A stretch of DNA of 33,754 nucleotides from Bacillota bacterium. GTDB lineage: Bacteria; Bacillota; Clostridia; UBA1381. Shown here in pieces: positions 9,956 to 18,987 of the stretch. Position 1 is the stretch's first letter. Every line of letters starts with the position of its first letter. The position numbers and the translations under genes are program-made. A model generated the notes under the pieces. That model was not told where the DNA came from. It was given only the letters and a program-made list of their open reading frames with translations, and did no database searches. The DNA is taken from assembly GCA_021203665.1 (NCBI GenBank), contig JAJQAT010000029.1:1-33754 (forward strand), written 5' to 3'.

Positions 9956-10693
9956 CTAATCCTTAAAGTATAAATTTTTCAATTTTTTCAGTATTTTCTT
10001 TTCCATTCGCGACACCTGCATTTGAGAGGTGTTCATAATAACAGATATTTCCTTTTGACTCTTTTCATCGTAATATCTGTATTTGATGAACTCCCTTTCG
10101 CTTTCCGAAAGGTGCTTCATGCAAAAGCTTATGAAATCCCTGTCCTCAATCATGAGGTAATTCTTATCCTCGACTCCGACGACGTTTGAAAGAGACATCT
10201 CGCCGTCGGCATACGCCTCATATTCAAGGGATTTTATAAAGGACGCGTCGCCCAGCTCGTATATGCTCTCCAGAGTTTTCTCGGGAATGTTTAGTATTCG
10301 CGCGACCTCCTCGCGGGATATGCCCTCGGACATACGGCGGATTTTTTCCGCCTTGTAAAACACCTCGTAAAGCCGCCTCGGTATACGGATAAAATTACCC
10401 TTGTCGCGGAAATATTTTCGTATTTCTCCCATTACCGTGGGCGTGGCGAACGTGGCGAACTTAACGCCCTTGTCGGGGTCGAACCGCTCCACCGCGTATA
10501 ATATTCCCATGCACGCGACCTGATATATATCCTCGTATTCTACGCCTCTGTTCACAAACTTTCGCGAAAGTATTTCCGCGATATATATGTAAGAGGAAAC
10601 AATCTCATCGCGCAGACGCGTGTCCTTTGTTTCTCTGTAGCGTGAGAACATCTCATATTCACTTGTTATTATTTCGGGCTTGACAACTGCCAT
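9956..10693 (-). CDS. RNA polymerase sigma factor of the SigB/SigF/SigG type
   Basis: 245 aa; YEDIYQVACMGILYAVERFDPDKGVKFATFATPTVMGEIRKYFRDKG (region 2), SQKEISVIMNTSQMQVSRMEKKILKKLK (region 4). Confidence 0.92.
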   Translation of the reverse strand: MAVVKPEIITSEYEMFSRYRETKDTRLRDEIVSSYIYIAEILSRKFVNRGVEYEDIYQVACMGILYAVERFDPDKGVKFATFATPTVMGEIRKYFRDKGNFIRIPRRLYEVFYKAEKIRRMSEGISREEVARILNIPEKTLESIYELGDASFIKSLEYEAYADGEMSLSNVVGVEDKNYLMIEDRDFISFCMKHLSESEREFIKYRYYDEKSQKEISVIMNTSQMQVSRMEKKILKKLKNLYFKD

Positions 10694-10711
10694 TGTTACC
10701 CTCCTCGTGAT

Positions 10712-11371
10712 TTATTGTATAAGTATTTCCGCGATTTTAAGCGCGTCCTCATAGGACTGCACATCCTTTTCGCCGTCGCTGTAGTTTTGGCGTATCAGCA
10801 AATATAAATCGTCGCAATAGATGCTGTTTTCCTTTAAAACCGCGCTGTCCTTCAGATTTACGGCGTAGCCCTCGCCGTCCGAGCCGAGAAGTATTTCCGC
10901 GTCGGTATCCGCGGCGTAGACGTCGGTGTTTACAAAGGAGTCCGCGACGGATTCTCTTTGGAGATACAATGCCGCCTCAACCTCGTCCATCAGATAGATA
11001 TAGGTGTAATCATCCGTAAAGGAAAGGTCAAGCTTTGTCTGAATGGCGTAATCGTATTCCTCGTTGCCGGCGCCGTCCGAGAACATCATGGTTTGGAAAT
11101 AAACCGACTGCTTGCCGTTTCCGTCAATATCCGTTACGTATTGAGACAATATATCCCGGAGCTTTTCCGTTTCTGTTTCGGAATAGCTCATATGTCCCGC
11201 GTATACAACGGTCATATCGTATTTTTCGCGCGTGGCGCACTGCACAATCGTCACCGCCGCTACGATAACCGCAATCACGGTTATTATCGTGTGCCATTTA
11301 TAGTAATACCAAAAATAATCCCACCATTTCTTGGTAAATCTTTTCGGAACCTCTCCGTATTTCTCAGCCAT
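10712..11371 (-). CDS. Hypothetical protein with a single N-terminal TM helix
   Basis: ATG at 11371 with AAGGAGGAG upstream; KKWWDYFWYYYKWHTIITVIAVIVAAVTIVQCA TM segment then a roughly 170-aa presumed extracytoplasmic domain. Confidence 0.75.
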   Translation of the reverse strand: MAEKYGEVPKRFTKKWWDYFWYYYKWHTIITVIAVIVAAVTIVQCATREKYDMTVVYAGHMSYSETETEKLRDILSQYVTDIDGNGKQSVYFQTMMFSDGAGNEEYDYAIQTKLDLSFTDDYTYIYLMDEVEAALYLQRESVADSFVNTDVYAADTDAEILLGSDGEGYAVNLKDSAVLKENSIYCDDLYLLIRQNYSDGEKDVQSYEDALKIAEILIQ

Positions 11372-11529
11372 ACAGACTCCTCCTTGCTTTAACAGAGACC
11401 CTCGCCCGCCGCCAAACCGCTCCGCCGCGGCGGCGAAATCGAATTTTATTGATATAAAGCTATTATACCTCAAAGAGAGTAATCTGTCAATTTTTAAAGC
11501 CAAAAAAAGATTGAACAGTCTGTAAACAA

Positions 11530-11558
11530 AAAGAGGACTATCGGCGATAATCCTCTTT
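11530..11558 (-). terminator. Intrinsic terminator downstream of the 11570 gene
   Basis: AAAGAGGA/TCCTCTTT stem followed on the minus strand by TTTG. Confidence 0.7.
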
Positions 11559-11569
11559 GTGTGAAGCTG

Positions 11570-11950
11570 TTATATCGGTTCCTTTTCTATAATTCGCGGA
11601 TAATATTTTCTGGTTGAATGATATTTTTCCTGCTTTCTCACCGCGCCCAACAGCGCTCCGAGGCTGTTCAGCAGCTTTTTGTTTTCCTCGAGAAAATCCA
11701 TTATCGGCTCAAGCTCCTCCACCGCGTCCTTAAAAATTCGCCGCTGCTTTCTCGAATCGGCAAGGCGGGTTGCCAAACGCGCCCTGTCCTTGTATTTCAG
11801 CTCCTCCAGCTCTAAGCTGTGCAAAATATCCTGCGTTATTTTATCCTGTTTAATCATTTCCTCTTTCATATACGCGTATGAATATTTCGCGTCGGTTAAA
11901 AATTTTGTAAAATCCGAGATTGTTTCCGAAATCCTTTTTTCCTCATCCAT
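11570..11950 (-). CDS. Small hypothetical coiled-coil-like protein
   Basis: MDEEKRISETISDFTKFLTDAKYSYAYMKEEMIKQDKITQDILHSLELEEL...; ATG at 11950 preceded by AAGGAGG. Confidence 0.65.
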   Translation of the reverse strand: MDEEKRISETISDFTKFLTDAKYSYAYMKEEMIKQDKITQDILHSLELEELKYKDRARLATRLADSRKQRRIFKDAVEELEPIMDFLEENKKLLNSLGALLGAVRKQEKYHSTRKYYPRIIEKEPI

Positions 11951-12096
11951 TGCAAACCACCTCCTTATCGCTTGTTTTGTTAAATAAATTATAATATACT
12001 GCCTGTACAATAAACAGGACTATGTCGAAAAAACACTTTATTTACGGAATTATGTATGATACAATGTAATTACTATTAAAAAGGAGATTATTTATT

Positions 12097-13353
12097 ATGA
12101 AAGCAGAGGCAAAAACACCGCCTATGGGTTGGAACAGCTGGGATTGCTACGGCGCGAGCGTCACCGAGGATGAGGTAAGGCGCAACGCGGAATACATGGC
12201 GAAAAATTTGAGGAAATACGGTTGGGAATATATCGTTGTTGATATACAATGGTTCGAACCGAACGCGTCCGGCGCGGATTATAACGCGGACGCCGAGCTT
12301 GTGACGGACGAATATTCAAGGCTTATGCCGGCGGTCAATCGTTTCCCGTCCGCCAGGGACGGAGCGGGCTTTAAACCGCTCGGTGATTATATACACAGTC
12401 TCGGCTTGAAATTCGGCATACATATTTTAAGAGGTATTCCGAAGCAGGCTGTAAGACAGAACGCGAAAATTCTCGGCTCGCCGCGCCGTGCGGCTCAAAT
12501 AGCGGATTTCGGCAGCGTATGCGGTTGGAACGGCGATATGTGCGGAGTGGATATGTCCCGCGGCGGCGCGCAGGAGTATTACAATTCGATTATATCCATG
12601 TACGCGGACTGGGGTGTGGACCTTTTAAAGGTGGACGATATAGCAAGACCGTATCACGCCGACGAAATAGAGGCGATACAAAAAGCCGTTGAAAACACGG
12701 GAAGAAATATTGTTCTTTCGCTTTCTCCGGGAGATGCGCCGCTTAAGGAGGCGGAGCATTTATCCAAATACGCCAATATGTGGAGAATGACGGACGATTT
12801 TTGGGACGGCTGGGAGCAGCTGCGGAAGATGTTTGATTACTGCCGCGATTGGTTCCCGTATGTGCGCCGAGGCAGCTGGCCCGACTGCGATATGCTGCCG
12901 CTCGGCAGGATAGGTATACGCTCGCACGGCGGCGACAGAATGACGCGCTTTACCCGTGATGAGCAAAGGCTTTTGATGTCGCTTTGGAGCATTTTCCGCT
13001 CGCCGCTCATGTTCGGCGGCGATATGACCTATAATGATGAGTTTACTCTTTCGCTTATGCAGAACGAGGAAATTATTCGTATAAATCAGCGCTCGCACGC
13101 GGGCAGAGAAGTTTACAGAAGGGGCGGTGAAATTGTTTGGGCGGCAAACGGAGATGACGGCGAGTATTATCTCGCCCTGTTCAATATCGGCGAAAAGGAG
13201 ATAACCGCCGCGGCGCCGCTTTCATTTGTCGGAATAGAAAAAGAGGTGTCGGCAACGGAGCTGTGGACAGGCGGTGCCGCAGAGATAGTGAATAATGAAA
13301 TAATATCCTCCGTGCCGCCTCACGGAGTAAGGCTGTATAAAATAGTGGAATAA
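12097..13353 (+). CDS. Glycoside hydrolase family 27 alpha-galactosidase-like protein
   Basis: TPPMGWNSWDCYGASVTEDEV, DLLKVDDIARPYH, MWRMTDDFWDGW, RSPLMFGGDMT motifs; no obvious signal peptide. Confidence 0.9.
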   Translation: MKAEAKTPPMGWNSWDCYGASVTEDEVRRNAEYMAKNLRKYGWEYIVVDIQWFEPNASGADYNADAELVTDEYSRLMPAVNRFPSARDGAGFKPLGDYIHSLGLKFGIHILRGIPKQAVRQNAKILGSPRRAAQIADFGSVCGWNGDMCGVDMSRGGAQEYYNSIISMYADWGVDLLKVDDIARPYHADEIEAIQKAVENTGRNIVLSLSPGDAPLKEAEHLSKYANMWRMTDDFWDGWEQLRKMFDYCRDWFPYVRRGSWPDCDMLPLGRIGIRSHGGDRMTRFTRDEQRLLMSLWSIFRSPLMFGGDMTYNDEFTLSLMQNEEIIRINQRSHAGREVYRRGGEIVWAANGDDGEYYLALFNIGEKEITAAAPLSFVGIEKEVSATELWTGGAAEIVNNEIISSVPPHGVRLYKIVE

Positions 13354-13372
13354 AACCAAACCTTATGGTTAT

Positions 13373-13420
13373 TTCCTATTTTATCATATAAATTTTCGTA
13401 AAAATTCACGGCTGCCGTAA
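13373..13420. repeat. Intergenic repeat A, copy 1
   Basis: 48 bp, about 5 mismatches to 13627-13674. Confidence 0.8.
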
Positions 13421-13540
13421 AAACGGAGTACTTATTCGAAGACTATGCTATTTGTTCAGAAAACAAAAAGCCAGAATGATCGTAGCTGCAGGGGGTGAGG
13501 TTTGGAGAGGGGGGACGCAAGTCCCACCCTTTCCAAGAAA

Positions 13541-13581
13541 GGGGTTTTGATACTTTTGCCCCGACAAAAGTATGAATATTA
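13541..13581. repeat. Intergenic repeat B, copy 1 (palindromic ATACTTTTG...CAAAAGTAT)
   Basis: ggggttttgatacttttgccccgacaaaagtatgaatatta, near-identical to 13679-13719. Confidence 0.85.
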
Positions 13582-13626
13582 TAAATATAGAATAAATCAA
13601 AAAAAGAGGAAATGCCGGTATGACAC

Positions 13627-13674
13627 TTCCTATTTTATCATATAAATCTTTGTAAAAATTAACGTCTGCCGCAA
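13627..13674. repeat. Intergenic repeat A, copy 2
   Basis: ttcctattttatcatataaatctttgtaaaaattaacgtctgccgcaa; first 21 bp identical to copy 1. Confidence 0.8.
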
Positions 13675-13678
13675 GAGA

Positions 13679-13719
13679 GGGGTTTTGATACTTTTGCCCT
13701 GTCAAAAGTATGAATATTA
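13679..13719. repeat. Intergenic repeat B, copy 2, abutting the PHP gene stop codon
   Basis: ggggttttgatacttttgccctgtcaaaagtatgaatatta, ending one base before 13720. Confidence 0.85.
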
Positions 13720-14358
13720 TTATGGCAACGGAATATTTAAGCTTTGCAGCAGCTCGTTTGCTCTGCGTATTTGCTTTTTTCTGTATTCCGCGATAAAATG
13801 CGTGTCCGAGCCGACGCTTACCGGAATACCGCTTTCCTTTATGATGCGCTGTTTTTTCTCATTGGTTAGGAAATCGTAATAATATATGTAATTTCCGGAG
13901 GTGTTAAGCTCCCAAAAAATATCGTTGTCGCGCAGGGTTTTTATTATGTCAAGCCCGTACCGCTCACCCAATTTAAAAATATCGGTGTGGGCAAGACCCG
14001 CCTTGCATTTAAACAGTCTGCGCCATTCGAGAAATTCATAAAAATCCATAGCTCTTTCATCGTCAAGACTTTCAAACAGAACGTAATCGAATTGCTCGGT
14101 CGCTTTCGGCAGCGACTGCGGCGGCGCGGGACGCGTGCCTATCTCAAGACCGCACAAAACCTTTATTTTATCCGCGTATTTTACCTTGCAATGCTGAATA
14201 TACTCATAATAAAAAGAGAGGTTATCGCCTATGGTGAATTGATGGTCGGTTATGCCGATTACATCAATGCCGTGACGTATCGAATTTTCGATTATCTGCT
14301 CCGGCGTGTTTGAGCCGTCATAGCTGAATATGGTGTGATTGTGCAAATCCACATACAT
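13720..14358 (-). CDS. PHP-domain metal-dependent phosphoesterase
   Basis: MYVDLHNHTIFSYDGSNTPEQIIENSIRHGIDVIGITDH; GLAHTDIF; SVGSDTHF. Confidence 0.9.
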   Translation of the reverse strand: MYVDLHNHTIFSYDGSNTPEQIIENSIRHGIDVIGITDHQFTIGDNLSFYYEYIQHCKVKYADKIKVLCGLEIGTRPAPPQSLPKATEQFDYVLFESLDDERAMDFYEFLEWRRLFKCKAGLAHTDIFKLGERYGLDIIKTLRDNDIFWELNTSGNYIYYYDFLTNEKKQRIIKESGIPVSVGSDTHFIAEYRKKQIRRANELLQSLNIPLP

Positions 14359-14438
14359 CGCGCGTGCCTCCTTTTTAAAAGTATATATGTATTATAGCAC
14401 AAAAAACTCTGAAATTCAATCGCATAGAAGATAATTTA

Positions 14439-14467
14439 TTTACAAACAATATAAATTATGATAAAAT
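14439..14467 (+). promoter_or_regulatory. Candidate sigma-A promoter for the LOG-family gene cluster
   Basis: TTTACA, 17-nt spacer, TAAAAT. Confidence 0.6.
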
Positions 14468-14497
14468 AACTAAAAAATATATTCGGAGGCAATATTT

Positions 14498-15097
14498 ATG
14501 GATATTTGTGTATTTGGCGCGTCAAGCAGTACAATCGATAAATCGTATATTGACCGGGTGGAAGCGCTCGGAAAAAAGATAGCCGAAAGAGGACACGGCT
14601 TGGTTTACGGAGCCGGAGCGTCGGGACTTATGGGCGCGGCGGCAAGAGGCGTTTATGAAAAGGGCGGAAAAATCATAGGCGTTGTGCCGGACTTTTTCGA
14701 GGACGAGGATATGGGCGTTGACGGCAGAATTTTCCAAAACTGTACCGAGCTTATCAAAACCGACACAATGCGCGAGAGAAAGCGCATTATGGAGGATATG
14801 GCGGACGCGTTTATTATCACTCCCGGCGGCATAGGAACCTTTGAGGAATTTTTTGAGGTGTTCACTCTGAAACAGCTTGAAAGACATAACAAGGCAATCG
14901 CCATTCTCAATCTTAACGGCTATTACGACGCGATGCTTAATATGCTTAATGTCGCGGTCGAGCAGAAATTTCTGCGCGAGGCTTGTCATCTTCTGTACAA
15001 GGTATTCGACGATGAGGACGAAATGCTTGATTATATAGAAAATTACAAGGAGCCTCAAATAAATATATTTGAAATGAAGAATATTGAAAAGGGCTGA
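14498..15097 (+). CDS. LOG family / TIGR00730 Rossmann-fold protein (putative nucleoside 5'-monophosphate phosphoribohydrolase)
   Basis: VYGAGASGLMGAAARG, MRERKRIMEDMADAFIITPGGIGTFEEFFEVFTLKQL (PGGxGTxxE). Confidence 0.93.
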   Translation: MDICVFGASSSTIDKSYIDRVEALGKKIAERGHGLVYGAGASGLMGAAARGVYEKGGKIIGVVPDFFEDEDMGVDGRIFQNCTELIKTDTMRERKRIMEDMADAFIITPGGIGTFEEFFEVFTLKQLERHNKAIAILNLNGYYDAMLNMLNVAVEQKFLREACHLLYKVFDDEDEMLDYIENYKEPQINIFEMKNIEKG

Positions 15098-15110
15098 TAA
15101 AGGAAACGCT

Positions 15111-15974
15111 ATGAAAAAATTTGTAACGATAACAGCTATTGTGCTTGTGATAGCCGTTTGCGATTTGGCGCTGACCTATAACGGCTTTATGGTAAACAGC
15201 GATTATTTCGTGAAAAATGATTTTGAGATAACGCGGAGCGCGCACTCCGAAAAAACCTGGGACAGGGTGTTTTTCGGAAACAGCGCCGTAAGCGCCGCGT
15301 ATATTGAGGGTCAAAACGGCGGAGGATATGTAAATCTCGGAATCGATGAGGGTACCGTTACGGATTTGCGGACAATGATAGACCGAAGATTTATAAATAT
15401 CGGCTCGGAGCTTTTGATAGGTCTGAGCGGTCAAACCCTTTACGACGGGATTGAAAGGAATACGGAATATATATGGTATAAAAAGCTGTATGAGCCGTAT
15501 GTGTATTTTGAGCGCGCCAGGCTTTTGCCCGCATTGAAGAGCGCGGCTGAAAGACTTCGCAAAAAGGAAGCTCCGCTTTTGGACGAATATATATCGCAGA
15601 GCAAAGCCGTATACCGCGGAGCTATGCCGCGGAGGGCGGCGGAGGCTGCCGCGGCGGAATACGCGGAAATATATTCGGATGTAACGGCGGAGAGCTTTGA
15701 GGAAAATATATCCGCTTTGGAGGATATAATCAAATACTGCAACGAAAATGATATTCGCGTCAGAGTGGTTTGGATGCCGTGGAACGGCGCGTTTGAAAAG
15801 CCGGAGGCGTTCGATGCGGCGCGCGCCGCGGCGGAAGAGGTGCTTGGCGAATACAATGTGGAAACATTGGATTTGGAAAACGCGTTTGAAAGCGGCGGCT
15901 TTTATGACGCGGAGCATCTTAATTATGATGTCGGCTCGCCGGAATTTACACAATTAATCGATGAATGGCAATAA
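15111..15974 (+). CDS. Exported/membrane-anchored SGNH-hydrolase-like (DltD/AlgX-like) hypothetical protein
   Basis: N-terminal TM; VFFGNSAVSAAYIEG (block I-like Ser) and FYDAEHLNYDVGSPEFTQLIDEW (DxxH-like). Start at 15111 preceded by AAAGGA. Confidence 0.55.
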   Translation: MKKFVTITAIVLVIAVCDLALTYNGFMVNSDYFVKNDFEITRSAHSEKTWDRVFFGNSAVSAAYIEGQNGGGYVNLGIDEGTVTDLRTMIDRRFINIGSELLIGLSGQTLYDGIERNTEYIWYKKLYEPYVYFERARLLPALKSAAERLRKKEAPLLDEYISQSKAVYRGAMPRRAAEAAAAEYAEIYSDVTAESFEENISALEDIIKYCNENDIRVRVVWMPWNGAFEKPEAFDAARAAAEEVLGEYNVETLDLENAFESGGFYDAEHLNYDVGSPEFTQLIDEWQ

Positions 15975-16002
15975 TTTATCAAGAATTATTAAGGAGAAAC
16001 CT

Positions 16003-18906
16003 ATGAAAAAGCTTATACCCTTATTTATTCTCGCGTTGTGCCTCGCGGGCTGCGGTGAAACAGTGCAGGTGGAAAACCCCGATGCCTTGAAAGCCGCGGT
16101 AATCTCGGCGGCGGACAGCGTGACGGCTAAAAACACATATAACGCCCTAAACGAATCCACCGTCGCGACGCTAACGGCGGAAATGCTGGACGTGACGCAG
16201 ATAAGCAATCTTTCGGATTATGACGTGCTTTACATAGACAAAAGCGTCACCGAAACGCCGGACTTTGACGCCGCGGCGGTGCAGGAATATGTGTCGAACG
16301 GCGGCAGCGTGTTCCTCGATAACGAGGTGTACGGCGTGTTTGACAGCGATTTTATCGGTGCGCTGGAATTTGTCGCGCTTGACGCTTGCCCGCTCGATAT
16401 GGAGTACGGGGAGGGCGCGGACAGCGGCGCCGTCAGGAAAATTCAGGAGCTTATAAGCGATTTTTGCGGCGTTTACAAGAATTACGCCAATTATGAGGAA
16501 ACCCTTTCAAAGCAAAGCTACGGAGTGGGAGTTGTGCCGTCGACGGCGCAGTGTATAGCGTCCGCGAACGGAGTCGGAATATACACGCTTAATCAATACG
16601 GCGACGGATATGTGTTTTTCACCAATCCGCTTTTGCCGAACGCCTTTTCCGTGAATAATCTTTCTTCCGACGACGAGGGCGAATACCTTGCCGCGTCCAC
16701 GGTCGGCGCGAATAAGCTTATGCGCGACTATTTTGCCGAATTTGTGTCATTGCAAAAATACGGCTATGCCGTTGAGCATATATTCGGCAGCTTCGCAAGA
16801 CCCGCGGCGGCATGGGAGCTGTATTGCGAGGATATGACGGGTATAGAGAACGGCAGCGCGGTTACATTCACGGAAATGTGCGAGAAATACGGACAGGTTC
16901 CCTCGTTTTCGCTTGCGAGAAATCAATATATTTGGTTCCGCAGGGCGGAGAGCGTGACCTACGCCTTAAGCAATAACGGCGCGTTCGCGATGGACCCGTA
17001 TGAGAACGCCTATTCCTCCGGCACACATTTTGTTTCGGACAAGGAATGGCTGTCGCTCGATTATTACGATAACACGATAAGCTATTTCGAGGACAGTCAT
17101 GATTACATAAAGCGCGCGTATCCGTGCCCGACGGATTACAACGTGGACGGAAATATGGATTTAATCTGCGGCAGTGCCGACGGAAATTTATATTTTTACA
17201 GCGGAATCGGTATGGGTACGAATTACGAGTTTACCGCCGCCGCGCTTTTTACCGACTCGGACGGAACGCCCGTTTCGGTCGGAGCGTTTTCGTCGCCCGC
17301 GCTCGCGGATTTGGATATTGACGGAATAGCCGAAATAATTTCCGGCAGTGAGGACGGGAAAATATATTCCTTTAAGCCGCTCGGCGGGTTGGTTCTTGAA
17401 AATCAGGGAGTTATACTCGAAACCGGACTTACCGACGCGATGCCGTCCGTTGGCGACCTTAACGGCGACGGAATCGCCGATTTGGCTGTCGGCTCGAGAA
17501 ACGGCGAGCTTAGGATATATTACGGGTATATGGAGCATTACGGTGTGGCGTTCGGCGAGTATGAAACGATTGACAGCGGTCAGAGCTGGTGCGCGCCGTG
17601 CATCGCGGACGTTGATAACGACGGCGTGAACGAGCTGTACGCCGGCACCTTTGAGGGATATATCGCAAAATACGAGAACAATATTTTGAGCGGCTATCTT
17701 GATGGCAATGAGTGTAATTATTTGGGCAATATACATCTGAAATTCGGCACAAACTGCGTGCCGAGATTTTATGACATCGACAATGACGGCAATAAGGATT
17801 TAATTGCCGGCTCCTTGGAATACGGTATGGCGGTGCCGATAGACAGCGAGTATTTCTCGTATCAAGAGGAACTGCTGCGGCAGGTAAATTATTTTAAGGA
17901 TAAGGGAATATACATAGGCGCGCACACGCTCTCTCATGAGCATGCCGATATGTTCCACGACCAAAGGGAGCTTGAATATCATAAAAACGCCTTTGCCGCT
18001 TACGGACTGGATTTTGTCGGCGGCGGCGCGAATCAGCATACGTGGTATACAAGCAAAATCGGATATGACACGCATTATGACAACACGCGCGGCTACGACG
18101 GCACATACCGCGCCCAGCTTGAGGCGGGACTTTATTGGAACAGCGGCTCGCGCGCTCCGGACAGTATGGTGGAGCCGGCGGTGGGCGCGGAAAACGCGAT
18201 TCTTGTGCCGTTTTATCTCGATAACGGTCAGCTGATGCTCCAGCCTTCAAACTCTCCCGACGGAAACAGCGCGTACGCGCAGCTTTCGGCGAAATACGAG
18301 GTTCCTCTTTTGTTCGCGAATCATATTGATTATACCTACCGCGAAGCCGAGGAGGAAGAGGAAAAAATTAAAAGGGTCGGCACGCTTGTCGATGATTACG
18401 GGTATAATTTTGTTCAGGAAAATCAGCTCGCGAAAATGGTCGCGGCGGCGTATAACAGCCTCGTGAGCGCGAAATGGGAGGACGATACCCTGTATTTGTC
18501 CGCGCGGGCGAAGAGCGAGGATATTCCGCTGTATGATGAGGCTTATCAAGGCTCGACCGGAGTGAAAATCATTCTCGCGGACGGCGTCGCGGCGGACGAG
18601 TTTTGCGTCAGCGCGAGCGTTTATTATAAAAAGGATAACTGCATTTATGTGTCCCTCGACAAGGGCGCGAGCATTTCAAAAAACGGCGAGGACAACAATA
18701 TTAATGTGACGGCGGTAAATCTTCCCGCGAAAATCTCAAAGACGGAGAACGGAGCGGCGGTTAAATTCCTTGACGGCGGCATGATGACCGCCGAGGTGAA
18801 CGGAACGGTGAAAACCACGTCCGAGGGCTGGGAAACAACTTGGCAGGACGGCAAAACCGTGTTCAGAAAATACGGCGAAGCGGAAACGCTTAAAATTGTA
18901 AAGTAA
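16003..18906 (+). CDS. Large lipoprotein with FG-GAP/VCBS-type beta-propeller repeats and NodB-like (polysaccharide deacetylase-like) segments
   Basis: Lipobox LCLAGC; five DxDxDG blades (DYNVDGNMD, DLDIDGIAE, DLNGDGIAD, DVDNDGVNE, DIDNDGNKD) followed by IYIGAHTLSHEHADMF (HxxxH). AAGGAG upstream of ATG 16003. Confidence 0.75.
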   Translation: MKKLIPLFILALCLAGCGETVQVENPDALKAAVISAADSVTAKNTYNALNESTVATLTAEMLDVTQISNLSDYDVLYIDKSVTETPDFDAAAVQEYVSNGGSVFLDNEVYGVFDSDFIGALEFVALDACPLDMEYGEGADSGAVRKIQELISDFCGVYKNYANYEETLSKQSYGVGVVPSTAQCIASANGVGIYTLNQYGDGYVFFTNPLLPNAFSVNNLSSDDEGEYLAASTVGANKLMRDYFAEFVSLQKYGYAVEHIFGSFARPAAAWELYCEDMTGIENGSAVTFTEMCEKYGQVPSFSLARNQYIWFRRAESVTYALSNNGAFAMDPYENAYSSGTHFVSDKEWLSLDYYDNTISYFEDSHDYIKRAYPCPTDYNVDGNMDLICGSADGNLYFYSGIGMGTNYEFTAAALFTDSDGTPVSVGAFSSPALADLDIDGIAEIISGSEDGKIYSFKPLGGLVLENQGVILETGLTDAMPSVGDLNGDGIADLAVGSRNGELRIYYGYMEHYGVAFGEYETIDSGQSWCAPCIADVDNDGVNELYAGTFEGYIAKYENNILSGYLDGNECNYLGNIHLKFGTNCVPRFYDIDNDGNKDLIAGSLEYGMAVPIDSEYFSYQEELLRQVNYFKDKGIYIGAHTLSHEHADMFHDQRELEYHKNAFAAYGLDFVGGGANQHTWYTSKIGYDTHYDNTRGYDGTYRAQLEAGLYWNSGSRAPDSMVEPAVGAENAILVPFYLDNGQLMLQPSNSPDGNSAYAQLSAKYEVPLLFANHIDYTYREAEEEEEKIKRVGTLVDDYGYNFVQENQLAKMVAAAYNSLVSAKWEDDTLYLSARAKSEDIPLYDEAYQGSTGVKIILADGVAADEFCVSASVYYKKDNCIYVSLDKGASISKNGEDNNINVTAVNLPAKISKTENGAAVKFLDGGMMTAEVNGTVKTTSEGWETTWQDGKTVFRKYGEAETLKIVK

Positions 18907-18908
18907 AA

Positions 18909-18978
18909 AGACTGCAGACAGAACCTAATCGGTTTTGTCTACAGCCTCATGTCCCTGCTTGACGGCGGGGACTTTTTT
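18909..18978 (+). terminator. Tandem hairpins with T-tract downstream of the lipoprotein gene
   Basis: AGACAGAACC...GGTTTTGTCT hairpin, then GTCCCTGC/GCGGGGAC followed by TTTTTT. Confidence 0.75.
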
Positions 18979-18987
18979 GCGTAATTA

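Noticed and set aside
13541-13719. CRISPR-like array
   Set aside because: Only two copies of each unit, palindromic, with unequal spacing; no cas genes.
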